Of a DNA stretch of 64,000 nt, positions 1 through 10,084 are shown piece after piece (position 1 is the stretch's first letter; every line of letters starts with the position of its first letter). A program made the translations under genes and the position numbers. The notes under the pieces are model-generated. The model was not told the DNA's origin, did no database searches, and was given only the letters and a program-made list of their open reading frames with translations. Origin of the DNA: Carideicomes alvinocaridis (GTDB lineage: Bacteria; Pseudomonadota; Alphaproteobacteria; Rhodobacterales; Rhodobacteraceae); contig SRJI02000012.1 of the NCBI GenBank assembly GCA_005473895.2, positions 42,306-106,305 on the forward strand, read 5' to 3'.

Positions 1-751
1 CTCGCAACGCATCCTGCGCATGTTCCGCGCCGAGGACTGGCCCGAGCTGCCCGCCCATACCCGCGACTGGCTGCACCTCCAGCGCGAGATCTCGGCCCTG
101 CCCCGGGCCGACCGGCTGCTGGTGGAAAGCTTTGCCCATGACGGGCGGCAGCATGTCTGCGCCTACGGTTTCGCCGGCCGCAACGCGCAGCAGACGCTGG
201 GGCTGCTGCTGACCAAACGGATGGAAGAGATGGGGCTGCACCCGCTGGGCTTCGTCGCCACCGATTACGCCACGCTGATCTGGGGGCTGGAGGCCCTGCC
301 CGACCCCGAACCGCTGTTTTCGCTCGACACGCTGGAGGCGGGGCTGGACCGCTGGCTGGCGGGTAACGCGTTGATGAAGCGCACCTTTCGCGCCTCCGCC
401 ACCATCGCCGGGCTGATCGAGCGCAACATCCAGGGTGCGCGCAAGACCGGGCGGCAGGCGACCTTCTCGTCCGACATCCTCTACGACACGCTCCAGAAAT
501 ACGACCCGGATCACCTGCTGATGCGGATCACCCGGGCCGAGGCGATGCGCGGCCTCGTCGATTTCGACCGCATTCGCGAGATGTGCGCCCGCGTGCAGGG
601 GCGCATCGACCACGTGAGCGCACCCCATGTCACCCCGCTGGCCGCGCCGCTCTTCCTCGAGATGGGGCGCGTGCCGATCGAGGGGGCGGGTCGCCAGCGG
701 CTGGTGGAGGAAGAGGCGCAGGCCCTGATGCAGGCGGCAGGCCTGCAATGA
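1..751 (+). CDS. Ligase-associated Lhr-like DEXH helicase, C-terminal part
   Basis: This is the last 249 residues of a protein that begins before the window; the frame is open from base 2. The sequence (YGFAGRNAQQTLGLLL, then GLIERNIQGARKTGRQATFSSDILYDTLQKYDP) resembles the C-terminal accessory region of the large Lhr-type helicases that travel with an ATP-dependent DNA ligase. The helicase motor motifs would lie upstream and cannot be seen. The next gene, pdeM, is the usual partner in this DNA-repair cluster, which supports the call. The ligase and exonuclease members would be expected upstream. The exact subfamily is inferred from the C-terminus and the neighbour. Confidence 0.8.
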   Translation, partial: SQRILRMFRAEDWPELPAHTRDWLHLQREISALPRADRLLVESFAHDGRQHVCAYGFAGRNAQQTLGLLLTKRMEEMGLHPLGFVATDYATLIWGLEALPDPEPLFSLDTLEAGLDRWLAGNALMKRTFRASATIAGLIERNIQGARKTGRQATFSSDILYDTLQKYDPDHLLMRITRAEAMRGLVDFDRIREMCARVQGRIDHVSAPHVTPLAAPLFLEMGRVPIEGAGRQRLVEEEAQALMQAAGLQ

Positions 752-812
752 CGCGCCCCCTGCCGTCGCTGCCCCCTTGCGCCAGCCGCGATCCGAAGGC
801 AAGGAACGGAGC

Positions 813-1493
813 ATGAACGCCTATCGCTTCACCCTGCACGGGGCCGAGCTGCACGCCCTGCCCTCCGGCGCGCTGTGGTGGCCGGCGGAGCGGATGCTCT
901 GCGTCTCCGACCTGCATCTCGGGAAGTCGCTGCGCTATGCCCGCCACGGTGGCGCCCACCTGCCCCCCTACGAGACCCGCGACACGCTCGCCCGGCTGGA
1001 GGCCGACATGGACGGCACCGGCGCGCGGCAGGTGATCTGCCTGGGCGATTCCTTCGACGACACGATGGCGGCGCACGGGCTCGACCCGGAAGAGCGGCAA
1101 TGGATCCTGCGCCTTCAGGCAGGGCGCGCCTGGACCTGGATCGAGGGCAATCACGATCCGGGGCCCATCGACCTTGGTGGCGCGCATCAGGGTGAGGTCC
1201 AGCTCGGCCCGCTCACCTTCCGCCACATCGCCGCGCCGGGCGCCGAGGCGGAGGTTTCGGGCCATTACCACCCCAAGGCCGGGCTGCGCGGCGTGTCGCG
1301 CCCCGCCTTCCTGCTGGACCGGTCGCGCCTGATCATGCCGGCCTACGGCACCTATACCGGGGGCCTGCGGGCGCGGGACAAGGTGCTGGCCGAGCTGATG
1401 GGCCCCGAGGCGCTGGCGATCCTGACGGGCCACCGGGCGTTGCCCATCCCTATGCCGCGCGCCGCTCCGCCGCGGTCCCGCGCGCAGGCCTGA
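813..1493 (+). CDS. pdeM: Ligase-associated DNA damage response endonuclease PdeM
   Basis: A 226-residue calcineurin-like metallophosphoesterase. The metal-binding motifs are visible in order: SDLHLGK near residue 31, GDSFDD near 76, GNHDPG near 110 and GHYHPK near 148. Proteins of this family act as nucleases in the ligase-helicase-exonuclease DNA-damage cluster, and the Lhr-like helicase lies 61 bases upstream in the same direction. The start at 813 is chosen because AAGGAACGGAG sits just before it; an ATG 12 codons upstream at 777 lacks such a site. It converges on the LytTR gene at 1525. Confidence 0.88.
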   Translation: MNAYRFTLHGAELHALPSGALWWPAERMLCVSDLHLGKSLRYARHGGAHLPPYETRDTLARLEADMDGTGARQVICLGDSFDDTMAAHGLDPEERQWILRLQAGRAWTWIEGNHDPGPIDLGGAHQGEVQLGPLTFRHIAAPGAEAEVSGHYHPKAGLRGVSRPAFLLDRSRLIMPAYGTYTGGLRARDKVLAELMGPEALAILTGHRALPIPMPRAAPPRSRAQA

Positions 1494-1524
1494 ACCCGGG
1501 CCGGGGGCCGACACGCCCCGCGGG

Positions 1525-2313
1525 CTAGGCGCGCCGCTTCTCTCCCGGTGCCTCGCCCCGGTTGGCGCCCTCCCGCGGCTCGATCACGCCCGCGCTCTCG
1601 AGGTCCTCGCGGTACTTGCGGCTGACCGGCACCTTCTCCCCGTTGTCGAGCCGCAGGTACAACCGACCGTTCTGCCGCTCCGCCTGCATCACGGCGGCAC
1701 TGGCGACCCAGTGGGAGCGGTGGGTGCAGAACCCCTCGATCGGCTCCATCTCGTTGACCGCGTCGGAAAACCGCATGCGCAGCCGCTCGCGTCCGCGGTC
1801 GGAGATCACGTCGACGAAGTGGTCCTCCACGGTCAGGCGGATGATCGTCGCCTCCGGATCCTCCAGCCGGTCGGCCAGCCGGGGCCGCGGCGTTTCCCTC
1901 TCGCGCAGCAGCGCGCCGAAGGGATCCCGCAGCGCCGGGATCAGCTCCCGCACGAGGCCGACCGCGATGGACACGGCCAGCGCCGTCAGCACCAGCCGGG
2001 ACAGCGGCGGCACGCGCGCCGGGTCGGCGCCGTAGAACGCCATCATGACCAGCCACAGCACGGACCCGATCAGCGCCGCCGAAAGCAGGCAATGCATGAG
2101 GTAGAACAGCCTCCGACGCCCCGGCCCCACGACCAGCATGGTGATCAGGCGCGACAGGTAGGCGGCGAGGATCGCCAGCGTCAGCAGCGTCGGCCAGAAG
2201 ATGGTGCGATCGGCGAAGGACAGGCTGGCATAGGTGCCGAAGGGCCCCGAGAGCACGCAGGCCACCGTGGTGACCACCCAGACCGAAATCGTCAGCGGCG
2301 ACACCAGGCTCAT
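1525..2313 (-). CDS. Membrane-anchored LytTR-family DNA-binding regulator
   Basis: About 262 residues. Four hydrophobic segments occupy roughly residues 5-145. A LytTR DNA-binding domain follows, seen in the run EATIIRLTVEDHFVDVIS and later GFCTHRSHWVA, KVPVSRKYREDLE. Such proteins bind DNA while tethered to the inner membrane; the signal here is unknown. The start is uncertain: the frame stays open to a TTG at 2442, adding 43 residues, but no good ribosome site is seen at any candidate. The ATG at 2313 is used because the first membrane helix begins just after it. The gene is divergent from the thioesterase at 2523. Confidence 0.78.
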   Translation of the reverse strand: MSLVSPLTISVWVVTTVACVLSGPFGTYASLSFADRTIFWPTLLTLAILAAYLSRLITMLVVGPGRRRLFYLMHCLLSAALIGSVLWLVMMAFYGADPARVPPLSRLVLTALAVSIAVGLVRELIPALRDPFGALLRERETPRPRLADRLEDPEATIIRLTVEDHFVDVISDRGRERLRMRFSDAVNEMEPIEGFCTHRSHWVASAAVMQAERQNGRLYLRLDNGEKVPVSRKYREDLESAGVIEPREGANRGEAPGEKRRA

Positions 2314-2522
2314 GAAAACGTTACGAGCGATGTCCCGCGGTGCTATGATTGTATTATTACTCAAGGAACTATGTTTGCCGGTGCAAAGTAGTGTTTGCGT
2401 GTCCGCTTGGAACTCAATGTTGCTATTTGATCGAAAATTCAAGTCCTAAGAACCGCTGCTTCATTGCTATTGCAATATTAATCCTACATCTTCCAATTGT
2501 TGAACCTGACGTCGAGGCCCGG
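2314..2522. other. AT-rich divergent intergenic region
   Basis: The 209 bases between the LytTR gene and the thioesterase are strikingly AT-rich, especially 2340-2500, in a window that is otherwise very GC-rich. The region presumably carries both divergent promoters, but I cannot assign convincing -35/-10 boxes or an operator. Reading frames through it, including the upstream extension of the thioesterase frame to 2349, look like chance openings caused by composition. Confidence 0.5.
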
Positions 2523-2993
2523 ATGAGCGACATCGAAACGCGTTTGCGGGAAAGCTTCGGTCGGCAAACGATGATGCAGACCCTCGGAGCGCAGCTCGTC
2601 ACCGCCGGAAACGGAGAAGCCCGGATCGAGGCACCCATCCTCGAAAGCTGCCGCCAGCAGCACGGCTACGGCCATGCCGGGCTCAGCTTCTCGATCGGGG
2701 ATACGGCCGCGGGCTATGCCGCCCTGAGCGTGATGCCCGAGGGCAGCGAGGTGCTGACCGCGGAGATCAAGATGAACCTTCTCGCCCCCGCCCGCGGCGA
2801 CCGGCTCGTCGCCAGCGCCCGCGTGGTCAAGGCGGGGCGGCGGCTCGTCGTTGTCACCGCCGAGGTCACGTCGGAGGAGGATGGCAGGACCCGCAGCGTC
2901 GCCCTGCTGCAGGGCACCATGATCCCCGTTCCCCCGGAGGACGTGGCCGCCACCGGCGACGCCTCCGCCGCCCCTTCCATCGGCCGTTCCTGA
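2523..2993 (+). CDS. PaaI-family hotdog thioesterase
   Basis: A 156-residue single hotdog domain with the PaaI-type motif HGYGHAGLSFSIGDTAAGYAA near residues 42-60, where the helix carries the expected Asp. Proteins of this type hydrolyse acyl-CoA thioesters, often phenylacetyl or other aromatic CoA esters; the substrate here is not evident, and no phenylacetate genes are nearby. The ATG at 2523 starts the conserved domain; upstream reading lies in the AT-rich gap. The ArsR-type regulator starts 54 bases downstream and could be co-transcribed. Confidence 0.82.
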   Translation: MSDIETRLRESFGRQTMMQTLGAQLVTAGNGEARIEAPILESCRQQHGYGHAGLSFSIGDTAAGYAALSVMPEGSEVLTAEIKMNLLAPARGDRLVASARVVKAGRRLVVVTAEVTSEEDGRTRSVALLQGTMIPVPPEDVAATGDASAAPSIGRS

Positions 2994-3047
2994 GCCCGAT
3001 CCAACCTGACCAGCCCGTTTCATCCTGACCAGCATGACTGACAGATC

Positions 3048-3383
3048 ATGACCGACCTCGACACCGCCTTCCAAGCGCTTTCGGATCCGACCCGGCGCGC
3101 CATCCTGCTCCGCCTCCGGGCGGGCGAGGCCAGTGCCGGCGAGCTTGCGGCGCCCTTCGACATCTCGCAGCCGGCGATCTCGCGTCACCTCAAGACCCTG
3201 CGCGCGGCGGGATTGATCACGCAGCGGCGGGACGGAACGAAGCGGCTGTTCAGCCTCGCGCCCGGCAGGCTGCGCCACGTGAACCGGTTCCTCGCCGATC
3301 TCGTGTCGTCCCCCGAGGTGCCGGACGCCCCCGTCCATTCGCCACGGGCCCGGGAGGGCGACGGGCTCGACAAGGCGAGATAG
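3048..3383 (+). CDS. ArsR-family winged-helix transcriptional regulator
   Basis: A 111-residue regulator. The N-terminal half contains the ArsR helix-turn-helix: ALSDPTRRAILLRL at residues 10-23, then ELAAPFDISQPAISRHLKTL as recognition helix and a wing (RRDGTKRLFSL). There is no CxC metal motif, so metal sensing is unlikely. The subgroup that begins with this ALSDPTRR motif often sits beside SRPBCC or thioesterase genes. It follows the thioesterase in the same direction and converges on folD. Confidence 0.87.
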   Translation: MTDLDTAFQALSDPTRRAILLRLRAGEASAGELAAPFDISQPAISRHLKTLRAAGLITQRRDGTKRLFSLAPGRLRHVNRFLADLVSSPEVPDAPVHSPRAREGDGLDKAR

Positions 3384-3437
3384 GGCCCCGGGGCCGCAGC
3401 CGGCCCCTGTCCGCTCCGCCGGGGCTCGACGCCGCGC

Positions 3438-4340
3438 TCAGGCGGTCAGGCCCTGCGGCTCCGGCAGGTTGTTGGCGCGGCAGCAGGCGGTCAGCGTGTT
3501 GGCCAGCAGGCAGGCGATGGTCATCGGCCCCACCCCGCCCGGCACCGGCGTGATCGCGCCCGCCACCTCGGCCGCGCTGGCGTAATCCACGTCGCCCACC
3601 AGCCGGGTCTTGCCCTCGCCCTTCTCCGGCGCGTCGACTCGGTTGATGCCCACGTCGATCACCGTGGCCCCCGGCTTGATCCAGTCGCCCGGCACCATGT
3701 TCGGCCGGCCCACCGCCGCCACCACGATATCGGCGCGCCGCACGGTCCCGGCCAGGTCCTTGGTCCGCGAATGGGCGATGGTCACGGTGCAGCTGTCGCC
3801 CAGCAGGAGCTGCGCCATCGGCTTGCCGACGATGTTCGACCGCCCGATCACCACCGCGTCCTTGCCCGAGAGCGAGCCCAGCTCCTCGCGCAGCATCATC
3901 AGGCAGCCCAGCGGGGTGCAGGGCACCATGGATTTCTGCCCGGTCCCCAGCAGACCCACGTTGGAGATGTGGAACCCGTCCACGTCCTTCGCCGGGTCGA
4001 TGCTGTTGATCACCTTGTCGCTGTCGATGTGATCCGGCAGCGGAAGCTGCACCAGGATGCCATGCACCGCCGGATCGGCGTTGAGCTGCTCGACCAGCGC
4101 CAGCAGGTCCTCCTCGGAGGTGGTCACGTCGAGCTTGTGCTCGAAGCTCTGCATCCCCGCCTCCAGCGTCTGGCGGCCCTTGTTGCGCACGTAGACCTGG
4201 CTCGCCGGATCCTCGCCCACCAGCACCACGGCGAGGCCGGGGGTGATGCCATGCTCCGCCTTGAGGGCCGCGACCCCCTCGGCCACCTGCCCGCGCACCT
4301 TCTCCGCGAAGGCCTTGCCGTCGATCACCCTTGCCGTCAT
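3438..4340 (-). CDS. folD: Bifunctional methylene-THF dehydrogenase/methenyl-THF cyclohydrolase
   Basis: A 300-residue FolD of normal length. It interconverts 5,10-methylene-, 5,10-methenyl- and 10-formyl-tetrahydrofolate in the cytosol. Visible motifs are YVRNKGRQ with the catalytic lysine near residue 56, the substrate loop [10 protein letters not shown], the Rossmann segment [12 protein letters not shown] and the C-terminal signature PGGVGPMT. The ATG at 4340 has GGAGCGATCC before it, so the ATG-like start seven codons upstream was not used. It lies downstream of fhs in the same direction, which together links formate to the folate one-carbon pool. Confidence 0.96.
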   Translation of the reverse strand: MTARVIDGKAFAEKVRGQVAEGVAALKAEHGITPGLAVVLVGEDPASQVYVRNKGRQTLEAGMQSFEHKLDVTTSEEDLLALVEQLNADPAVHGILVQLPLPDHIDSDKVINSIDPAKDVDGFHISNVGLLGTGQKSMVPCTPLGCLMMLREELGSLSGKDAVVIGRSNIVGKPMAQLLLGDSCTVTIAHSRTKDLAGTVRRADIVVAAVGRPNMVPGDWIKPGATVIDVGINRVDAPEKGEGKTRLVGDVDYASAAEVAGAITPVPGGVGPMTIACLLANTLTACCRANNLPEPQGLTA

Positions 4341-4400
4341 GGATCGCTCCTTGTCCTGCATCCGTCACTCACGCGGCGGCCCGGCCATCCCGCGCCCCCG

Positions 4401-4433
4401 CTTCTTCTGACCATAAATATCCCCGCCGGAGGC
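4401..4433 (-). repeat. Dispersed repeat family A, copy 1
   Basis: On the minus strand the core reads ATATTTATGGTCAGAAGAA. The same 33 bases recur exactly at 13018-13050, and the core occurs in the other orientation at 12979 and 18169. It lies in the 170-base gap between fhs and folD, so it would be transcribed if the two genes form one operon. Its function is unknown. Confidence 0.8.
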
Positions 4434-4510
4434 ATCCCGCCCCCGCCACGGGCGCCTTGGCCGGGCCATACGCCAAGCGGCCCCGCGCGGAAAGCTCCCC
4501 GGTGAAACCC

Positions 4511-6187
4511 CTAGAACAGCCCCTCGATCTGCCCCGCGGCGTTCAGCCGGATGGATTCCGAGGCCGGGACCGAGGGCAGGCCCGGCATGGTCATGATCTC
4601 GCCGCAGATCACCACGATGAACCCGGCCCCGGCCGAAAGCCGCACCTCGCGCACCGGCACCGAAAAGCCGGTGGGCGCGCCGCGCAGGGCGGGATCGGTG
4701 GTGAAGGAATATTGCGTCTTGGCCATGCAGACCGGCAGGTTGCCATAACCGGCCTCTTCCCATTCCTTCAGCTGGCCGCGCAGCTTGGCATCCACCAACA
4801 CCTCGTCGGCGCGGTAGATCCGGCGCGCCACGGTCTCGATCTTCTCGAAGAGCGGCATGTCGTCGGGATAGAGCGGCGCGAATTGCGATTCGCCCCGATC
4901 GGCGATCTCGGCCACGCGGGTGGCCAGCGCCTCGGTGCCCTCCGATCCCTTCGCCCAGTGCTGGCAGAGGATCGCCTCGGAACCCTGCTCGGCCACGTAG
5001 GCCTTCACCGCCTCGACCTCGGCCTCGGTATCGGTGACGAAGTGGTTGATCGCCACCACCACCGGCACGCCGAAGCTCTTGACGTTCTCGACATGCCGGC
5101 CGAGGTTCGCGCAGCCGGCCCTGACCGCCTCGACGTTCTCGGTGCCCAGGTCGGCCTTGGCGACGCCGCCATTCATCTTCATCGCCCGCACCGTGGCCAC
5201 GACCACCACCGCCGCCGGCGACAGCCCGGCCTTGCGGCACTTGATGTTCATGAACTTCTCGGCCCCCAGGTCGGCGCCGAAGCCCGCCTCGGTCACCACG
5301 TAATCCGCCAGTTTCAGCGCCGTCCGCGTAGCCATGACCGAGTTGCAGCCATGGGCGATGTTGGCGAAGGGGCCGCCATGGACGAAGGCGGGGTTGTTCT
5401 CGAGCGTCTGGACGAGGTTCGGCTGCATCGCGTCCTTCAGCAGCACGGTCATCGCGCCGTCGGCCTTGATGTCGCGGCAGGTGATCGGCGCCTTCTCGCG
5501 GGTATAGGCCACGATGATGTCGCCCAGCCGCCGCTCCAGGTCCGCGAGGTCGGAGGCGAGGCAGAGGATCGCCATGACCTCCGACGCCACCGTGATGTCG
5601 AAGCCGGTCTGCCGGGGATAGCCGTTGGCCACCCCGCCCAGCGAGGTCACCACGTCGCGCAGCGCCCGGTCGTTCATGTCGAGCACCCGGCGCCAGACCA
5701 CCCGGCGCTGGTCGATGCCAAGGCTGTTGCCCCAGTAGATGTGGTTGTCGATCATCGCCGACAGCAGGTTATGCGCGGTGGTGATCGCGTGGAAATCGCC
5801 GGTGAAATGGAGGTTCATGTCCTCCATCGGCACGACCTGCGCGTAGCCGCCCCCGGCAGCGCCCCCCTTCATGCCGAAATTCGGCCCGAGCGAGGCTTCG
5901 CGGATGCAGATCGCCGCCTTCTTCCCGATGCGGTTCAGCCCGTCGCCCAGGCCCACCGTGGTGGTCGTCTTGCCCTCGCCCGCGGGCGTCGGGTTGATGG
6001 CGGTGACGAGGATCAGCTTGCCGTCCGAATTGCCCTGGATGGAGTTGATGAAGTCCTGGCCGACCTTGGCCTTGTCATGCCCGTAGGGCAGCAGGTGCTC
6101 GTTCGGGATGCCCAGCTTCGCGCCGATCTCCTGAATCGGCTTCTTGCTGGCCTCGCGGGCGATCTCGATGTCGGTCTTGTGGCTCAT
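4511..6187 (-). CDS. fhs: Formate-tetrahydrofolate ligase
   Basis: A 558-residue enzyme of the expected length, making 10-formyl-THF from formate, THF and ATP. The nucleotide loop [14 protein letters not shown] is near residue 66, and family segments such as [17 protein letters not shown] and [10 protein letters not shown] are intact. The start at 6187 ([10 protein letters not shown]) has AGGAGG about nine bases ahead; the frame runs 133 codons further upstream, but that part reads through non-coding DNA. It is followed by folD on the same strand, giving a formate assimilation module useful in marine bacteria that oxidise one-carbon compounds. Confidence 0.96.
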   Translation of the reverse strand: MSHKTDIEIAREASKKPIQEIGAKLGIPNEHLLPYGHDKAKVGQDFINSIQGNSDGKLILVTAINPTPAGEGKTTTTVGLGDGLNRIGKKAAICIREASLGPNFGMKGGAAGGGYAQVVPMEDMNLHFTGDFHAITTAHNLLSAMIDNHIYWGNSLGIDQRRVVWRRVLDMNDRALRDVVTSLGGVANGYPRQTGFDITVASEVMAILCLASDLADLERRLGDIIVAYTREKAPITCRDIKADGAMTVLLKDAMQPNLVQTLENNPAFVHGGPFANIAHGCNSVMATRTALKLADYVVTEAGFGADLGAEKFMNIKCRKAGLSPAAVVVVATVRAMKMNGGVAKADLGTENVEAVRAGCANLGRHVENVKSFGVPVVVAINHFVTDTEAEVEAVKAYVAEQGSEAILCQHWAKGSEGTEALATRVAEIADRGESQFAPLYPDDMPLFEKIETVARRIYRADEVLVDAKLRGQLKEWEEAGYGNLPVCMAKTQYSFTTDPALRGAPTGFSVPVREVRLSAGAGFIVVICGEIMTMPGLPSVPASESIRLNAAGQIEGLF

Positions 6188-6440
6188 CCTTCGGGCTCCT
6201 CCTTGGGGCGCACCTGCGCAATCTGCCCCGTGTATACGGAGAGGCCAAGGCGGGCAGAGCGGCGAATCCGACATTTGACCCGCCCGATGCGGCGGGAGGG
6301 CGATGCGCGGTCGCCCATTGGAAACCCGCAGCCGCCTGTCGCGCGGCCGCGAGCCGGGGACGCCGGGTATAGATGCCGGCTGTGGAAACCTTTTGTCCCC
6401 AGGCGGCGTTATCCCGGTAACCAGTTGAAGGAGAGGACAT

Positions 6441-6515
6441 ATGTCCGGAGCGACTTTCATGATCCATGCGGGCTTTGCGCTCGGTCTCGCCAGCTTCGTG
6501 CTGATCTCTATCTGA
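6441..6515 (+). CDS. 24-residue hydrophobic peptide (candidate small protein)
   Basis: A very short frame encoding a peptide that starts [12 protein letters not shown] and ends in the hydrophobic run LASFVLISI. The support is context: GAAGGAGAG lies six to eight bases before the ATG, and a perfect 14-bp hairpin begins ten bases after the stop. The residues from 6 onward could form one membrane helix. It lies alone between the divergent-facing fhs start and the end of the MOSC gene. I do not recognise the family. It could also be a leader peptide or chance. Confidence 0.5.
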   Translation: MSGATFMIHAGFALGLASFVLISI

Positions 6516-6524
6516 TCCAAGCCA

Positions 6525-6560
6525 CCGCGGGCGCGCCCTCCGATCCGGGCGCGCCCGCGG
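6525..6560. terminator. Strong 14-bp hairpin after the small ORF
   Basis: The arms 6525-6538 and 6547-6560 are perfectly complementary (CCGCGGGCGCGCCC and its complement) with an eight-base loop. There is only a short TT run after it, so it may work as a terminator for the 24-residue ORF on the plus strand and also for the MOSC gene ending at 6613 on the other strand. Confidence 0.7.
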
Positions 6561-6612
6561 CGGTTACCTTCCCCCGACATTTTCAAGATTGCCTGCGGCC
6601 CCCGGCGAGGGG

Positions 6613-7224
6613 TCAGCCTTCTGCCGCCTCCGTGGCCGGCACCTCCATACCACGCCAGCCCCGCTGGCCGGGCAGGAAGAGGCGCAGCCGGTCACCCAGG
6701 GCGATCCGTCCCTCCCGTTCAACCCAGGCCGTGACGCCGCGACGCCCCTCCGCCGCACGCTTGAAGCTGCGGCCATGGCCGGGCTGCTCGCGCTCGATCA
6801 CGCGGGCCGGCAGGTTGCAGGGCAGGTTCTGCATGTCGACGGTTAGCGTCGCGCCGCTCGGGGCCTGCAGCCGCGCGGACGGGGGGAGATGGCTGAAATC
6901 CGCGATCCCCTCCAGCACCAGCGAGGCGCCGAGCCAGGCGGGCGGCAGCGCCTCCAGTTCCATGGCAGCGGCGATTTCCGCCATGTCCTCGGCCGAGAGG
7001 ATGGAGAGCTGGCGCACGTTCCGGATCACCGTCCCGCGCGGGTAGAGGTCGATGACCCGGCTGCAGGACAAGCGCGTCTCGCCACCATGGCATTCCCCGG
7101 CGATCCCGCCGAAGGTCAGCTCGGCCGCGTTTAGCCCCTCGGCGCGCAGGTCCGCGGCGCTGTCGGCCACCCGGCCGATCCAGGTGATGCGGGCGGTGAT
7201 GTCGGTCGGGACAAGGGCGGGCAT
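6613..7224 (-). CDS. MOSC domain-containing protein
   Basis: A 203-residue MOSC-type protein. The segment [15 protein letters not shown] near residues 118-132 carries the conserved cysteine of the domain, and an earlier run HGGETRLSC fits the YiiM-like fold. MOSC proteins handle molybdenum cofactor or sulfur transfer; the substrate here is not known. The ATG at 7224 has GGAGAGCC ahead. It is the last gene of the block containing ftsH and the methyltransferase, and a double-hairpin repeat (7255-7302) lies between it and the methyltransferase. mobA at 46195 is the only other molybdenum-related gene in the window. Confidence 0.8.
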   Translation of the reverse strand: MPALVPTDITARITWIGRVADSAADLRAEGLNAAELTFGGIAGECHGGETRLSCSRVIDLYPRGTVIRNVRQLSILSAEDMAEIAAAMELEALPPAWLGASLVLEGIADFSHLPPSARLQAPSGATLTVDMQNLPCNLPARVIEREQPGHGRSFKRAAEGRRGVTAWVEREGRIALGDRLRLFLPGQRGWRGMEVPATEAAEG

Positions 7225-7254
7225 GGCGGCTCTCCGGCGGCAGGGTGCGGAGAG

Positions 7255-7302
7255 AAAAATCTTGAACCAAGATTTTTGCAAGACTTTTGGTTCAAAAGTC
7301 TT
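7255..7302 (-). repeat. Double-hairpin repeat family C, copy 1
   Basis: Two adjacent hairpins: AAAAATCTTG-aac-CAAGATTTTT (7255-7277) and AAGACTTTTG-gtt-CAAAAGTCTT (7280-7302). A second copy at 40435-40483 keeps both stems. The element overlaps the 3' end of the methyltransferase gene, whose stop codon (7292-7294) lies in the second loop region. It may act as a terminator or RNA stabiliser for minus-strand transcripts. Confidence 0.8.
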
Positions 7303-8088
7303 TGGCCCCGCCCCGACGCAGCGAGAAGAAGACGCGGCGGAAGGGAAACAACACCGAGCCGTCGGCACGGCGAGGATAATGCCGCTCGATCTCCGCCTCG
7401 TAGGCACGCACCAGGCGCTGCGTCTCCGCGGCGTCTAGGGCGGCCAGGACAGGCCGGGCGAAGGTGGCTTCGGTGAAGCGGCGCACCGGATGATCCTCCT
7501 CTACCGCGGGCAGGTCCTGCCAATAGGTCGTCTCCCACAGGCTGACCTCGCCCAGCGGCGCGAGGATCGCGTGATAGGCCTCCGGCGCGAGGATGCCCGG
7601 CCCGTCGCCTGCGACCCGGCCGGGGAACATTTGCTCTGCCAGTTCGCGCCAGAGCCGGTGCGACGGCGCCGCGTTCTGCCCCGGCACCTGCACCGCCAGC
7701 ACCCCGCCCGGGGCGAGCTGGGCCACCAGGCGCGGCAGGAGCGCCTCGTGCCCCTCCAGCCAGTGCAGCGCGGCGTTGGAGAAGAGGAGCGCCACCGGCC
7801 CCTCCGCCTGCCATTCGGCGATGTCGGCCCGTTGCAGCGCGTCGTGGCAGCCGCCTGCCCGCGCCTCCTCCAGCATGGCCGGGGAGCTGTCCACGCCCAC
7901 CAGCCGCCGCCCCGGCGTCACGAGCGCCGGACCCGCCGCCCCGCTGCCGCAGCCGAGGTCGACGATGTCACCCGCCGGCAGCGCCCCGATCGGCCCCACC
8001 GCCGCCAGCAGGTCCATGGCGGGGCGCAAACGAAGACCCCGGAACCTGTGATAGGTCCCGGGGTCCCAATCGGCCGTTGCGGCCTGTG

Positions 8089-8092
<4 letters not shown>
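7292..8092 (-). CDS. Tam-like SAM-dependent methyltransferase
   Basis: A 266-residue class I methyltransferase. The SAM-binding motif [10 protein letters not shown] is near residue 46, followed by [13 protein letters not shown], and [16 protein letters not shown] fits the trans-aconitate 2-methyltransferase group. The substrate is uncertain; such proteins methylate carboxylates of small acids. Its ATG at 8092 overlaps the ftsH stop by four bases (ATGA), so translation is probably coupled to ftsH. The last codons and the stop lie inside repeat C1, suggesting that the repeat reshaped the C-terminus. Confidence 0.8.
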
Positions 8093-10002
<1,910 letters not shown>

Positions 10003-10084
10003 AGCGGACCTCCCAAACGTGGAACACGGGCGAAGTGCCTAACACGATCGCCTGCAGAGTAACATAGAGATTAGCCCGTCACAT

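Noticed and set aside
2349..2522. N-terminal extension of the PaaI thioesterase
   Set aside because: The extra 58 codons are Cys/Tyr/Ile-rich, derived from the AT-rich gap, and precede the normal domain start at 2523.
4331..7045. A 904-codon open frame on the plus strand opposite fhs
   Set aside because: It is antisense to fhs and folD, whose protein families are unmistakable; the translation is His/Arg/Asp-rich as expected from GC-rich shadow frames.
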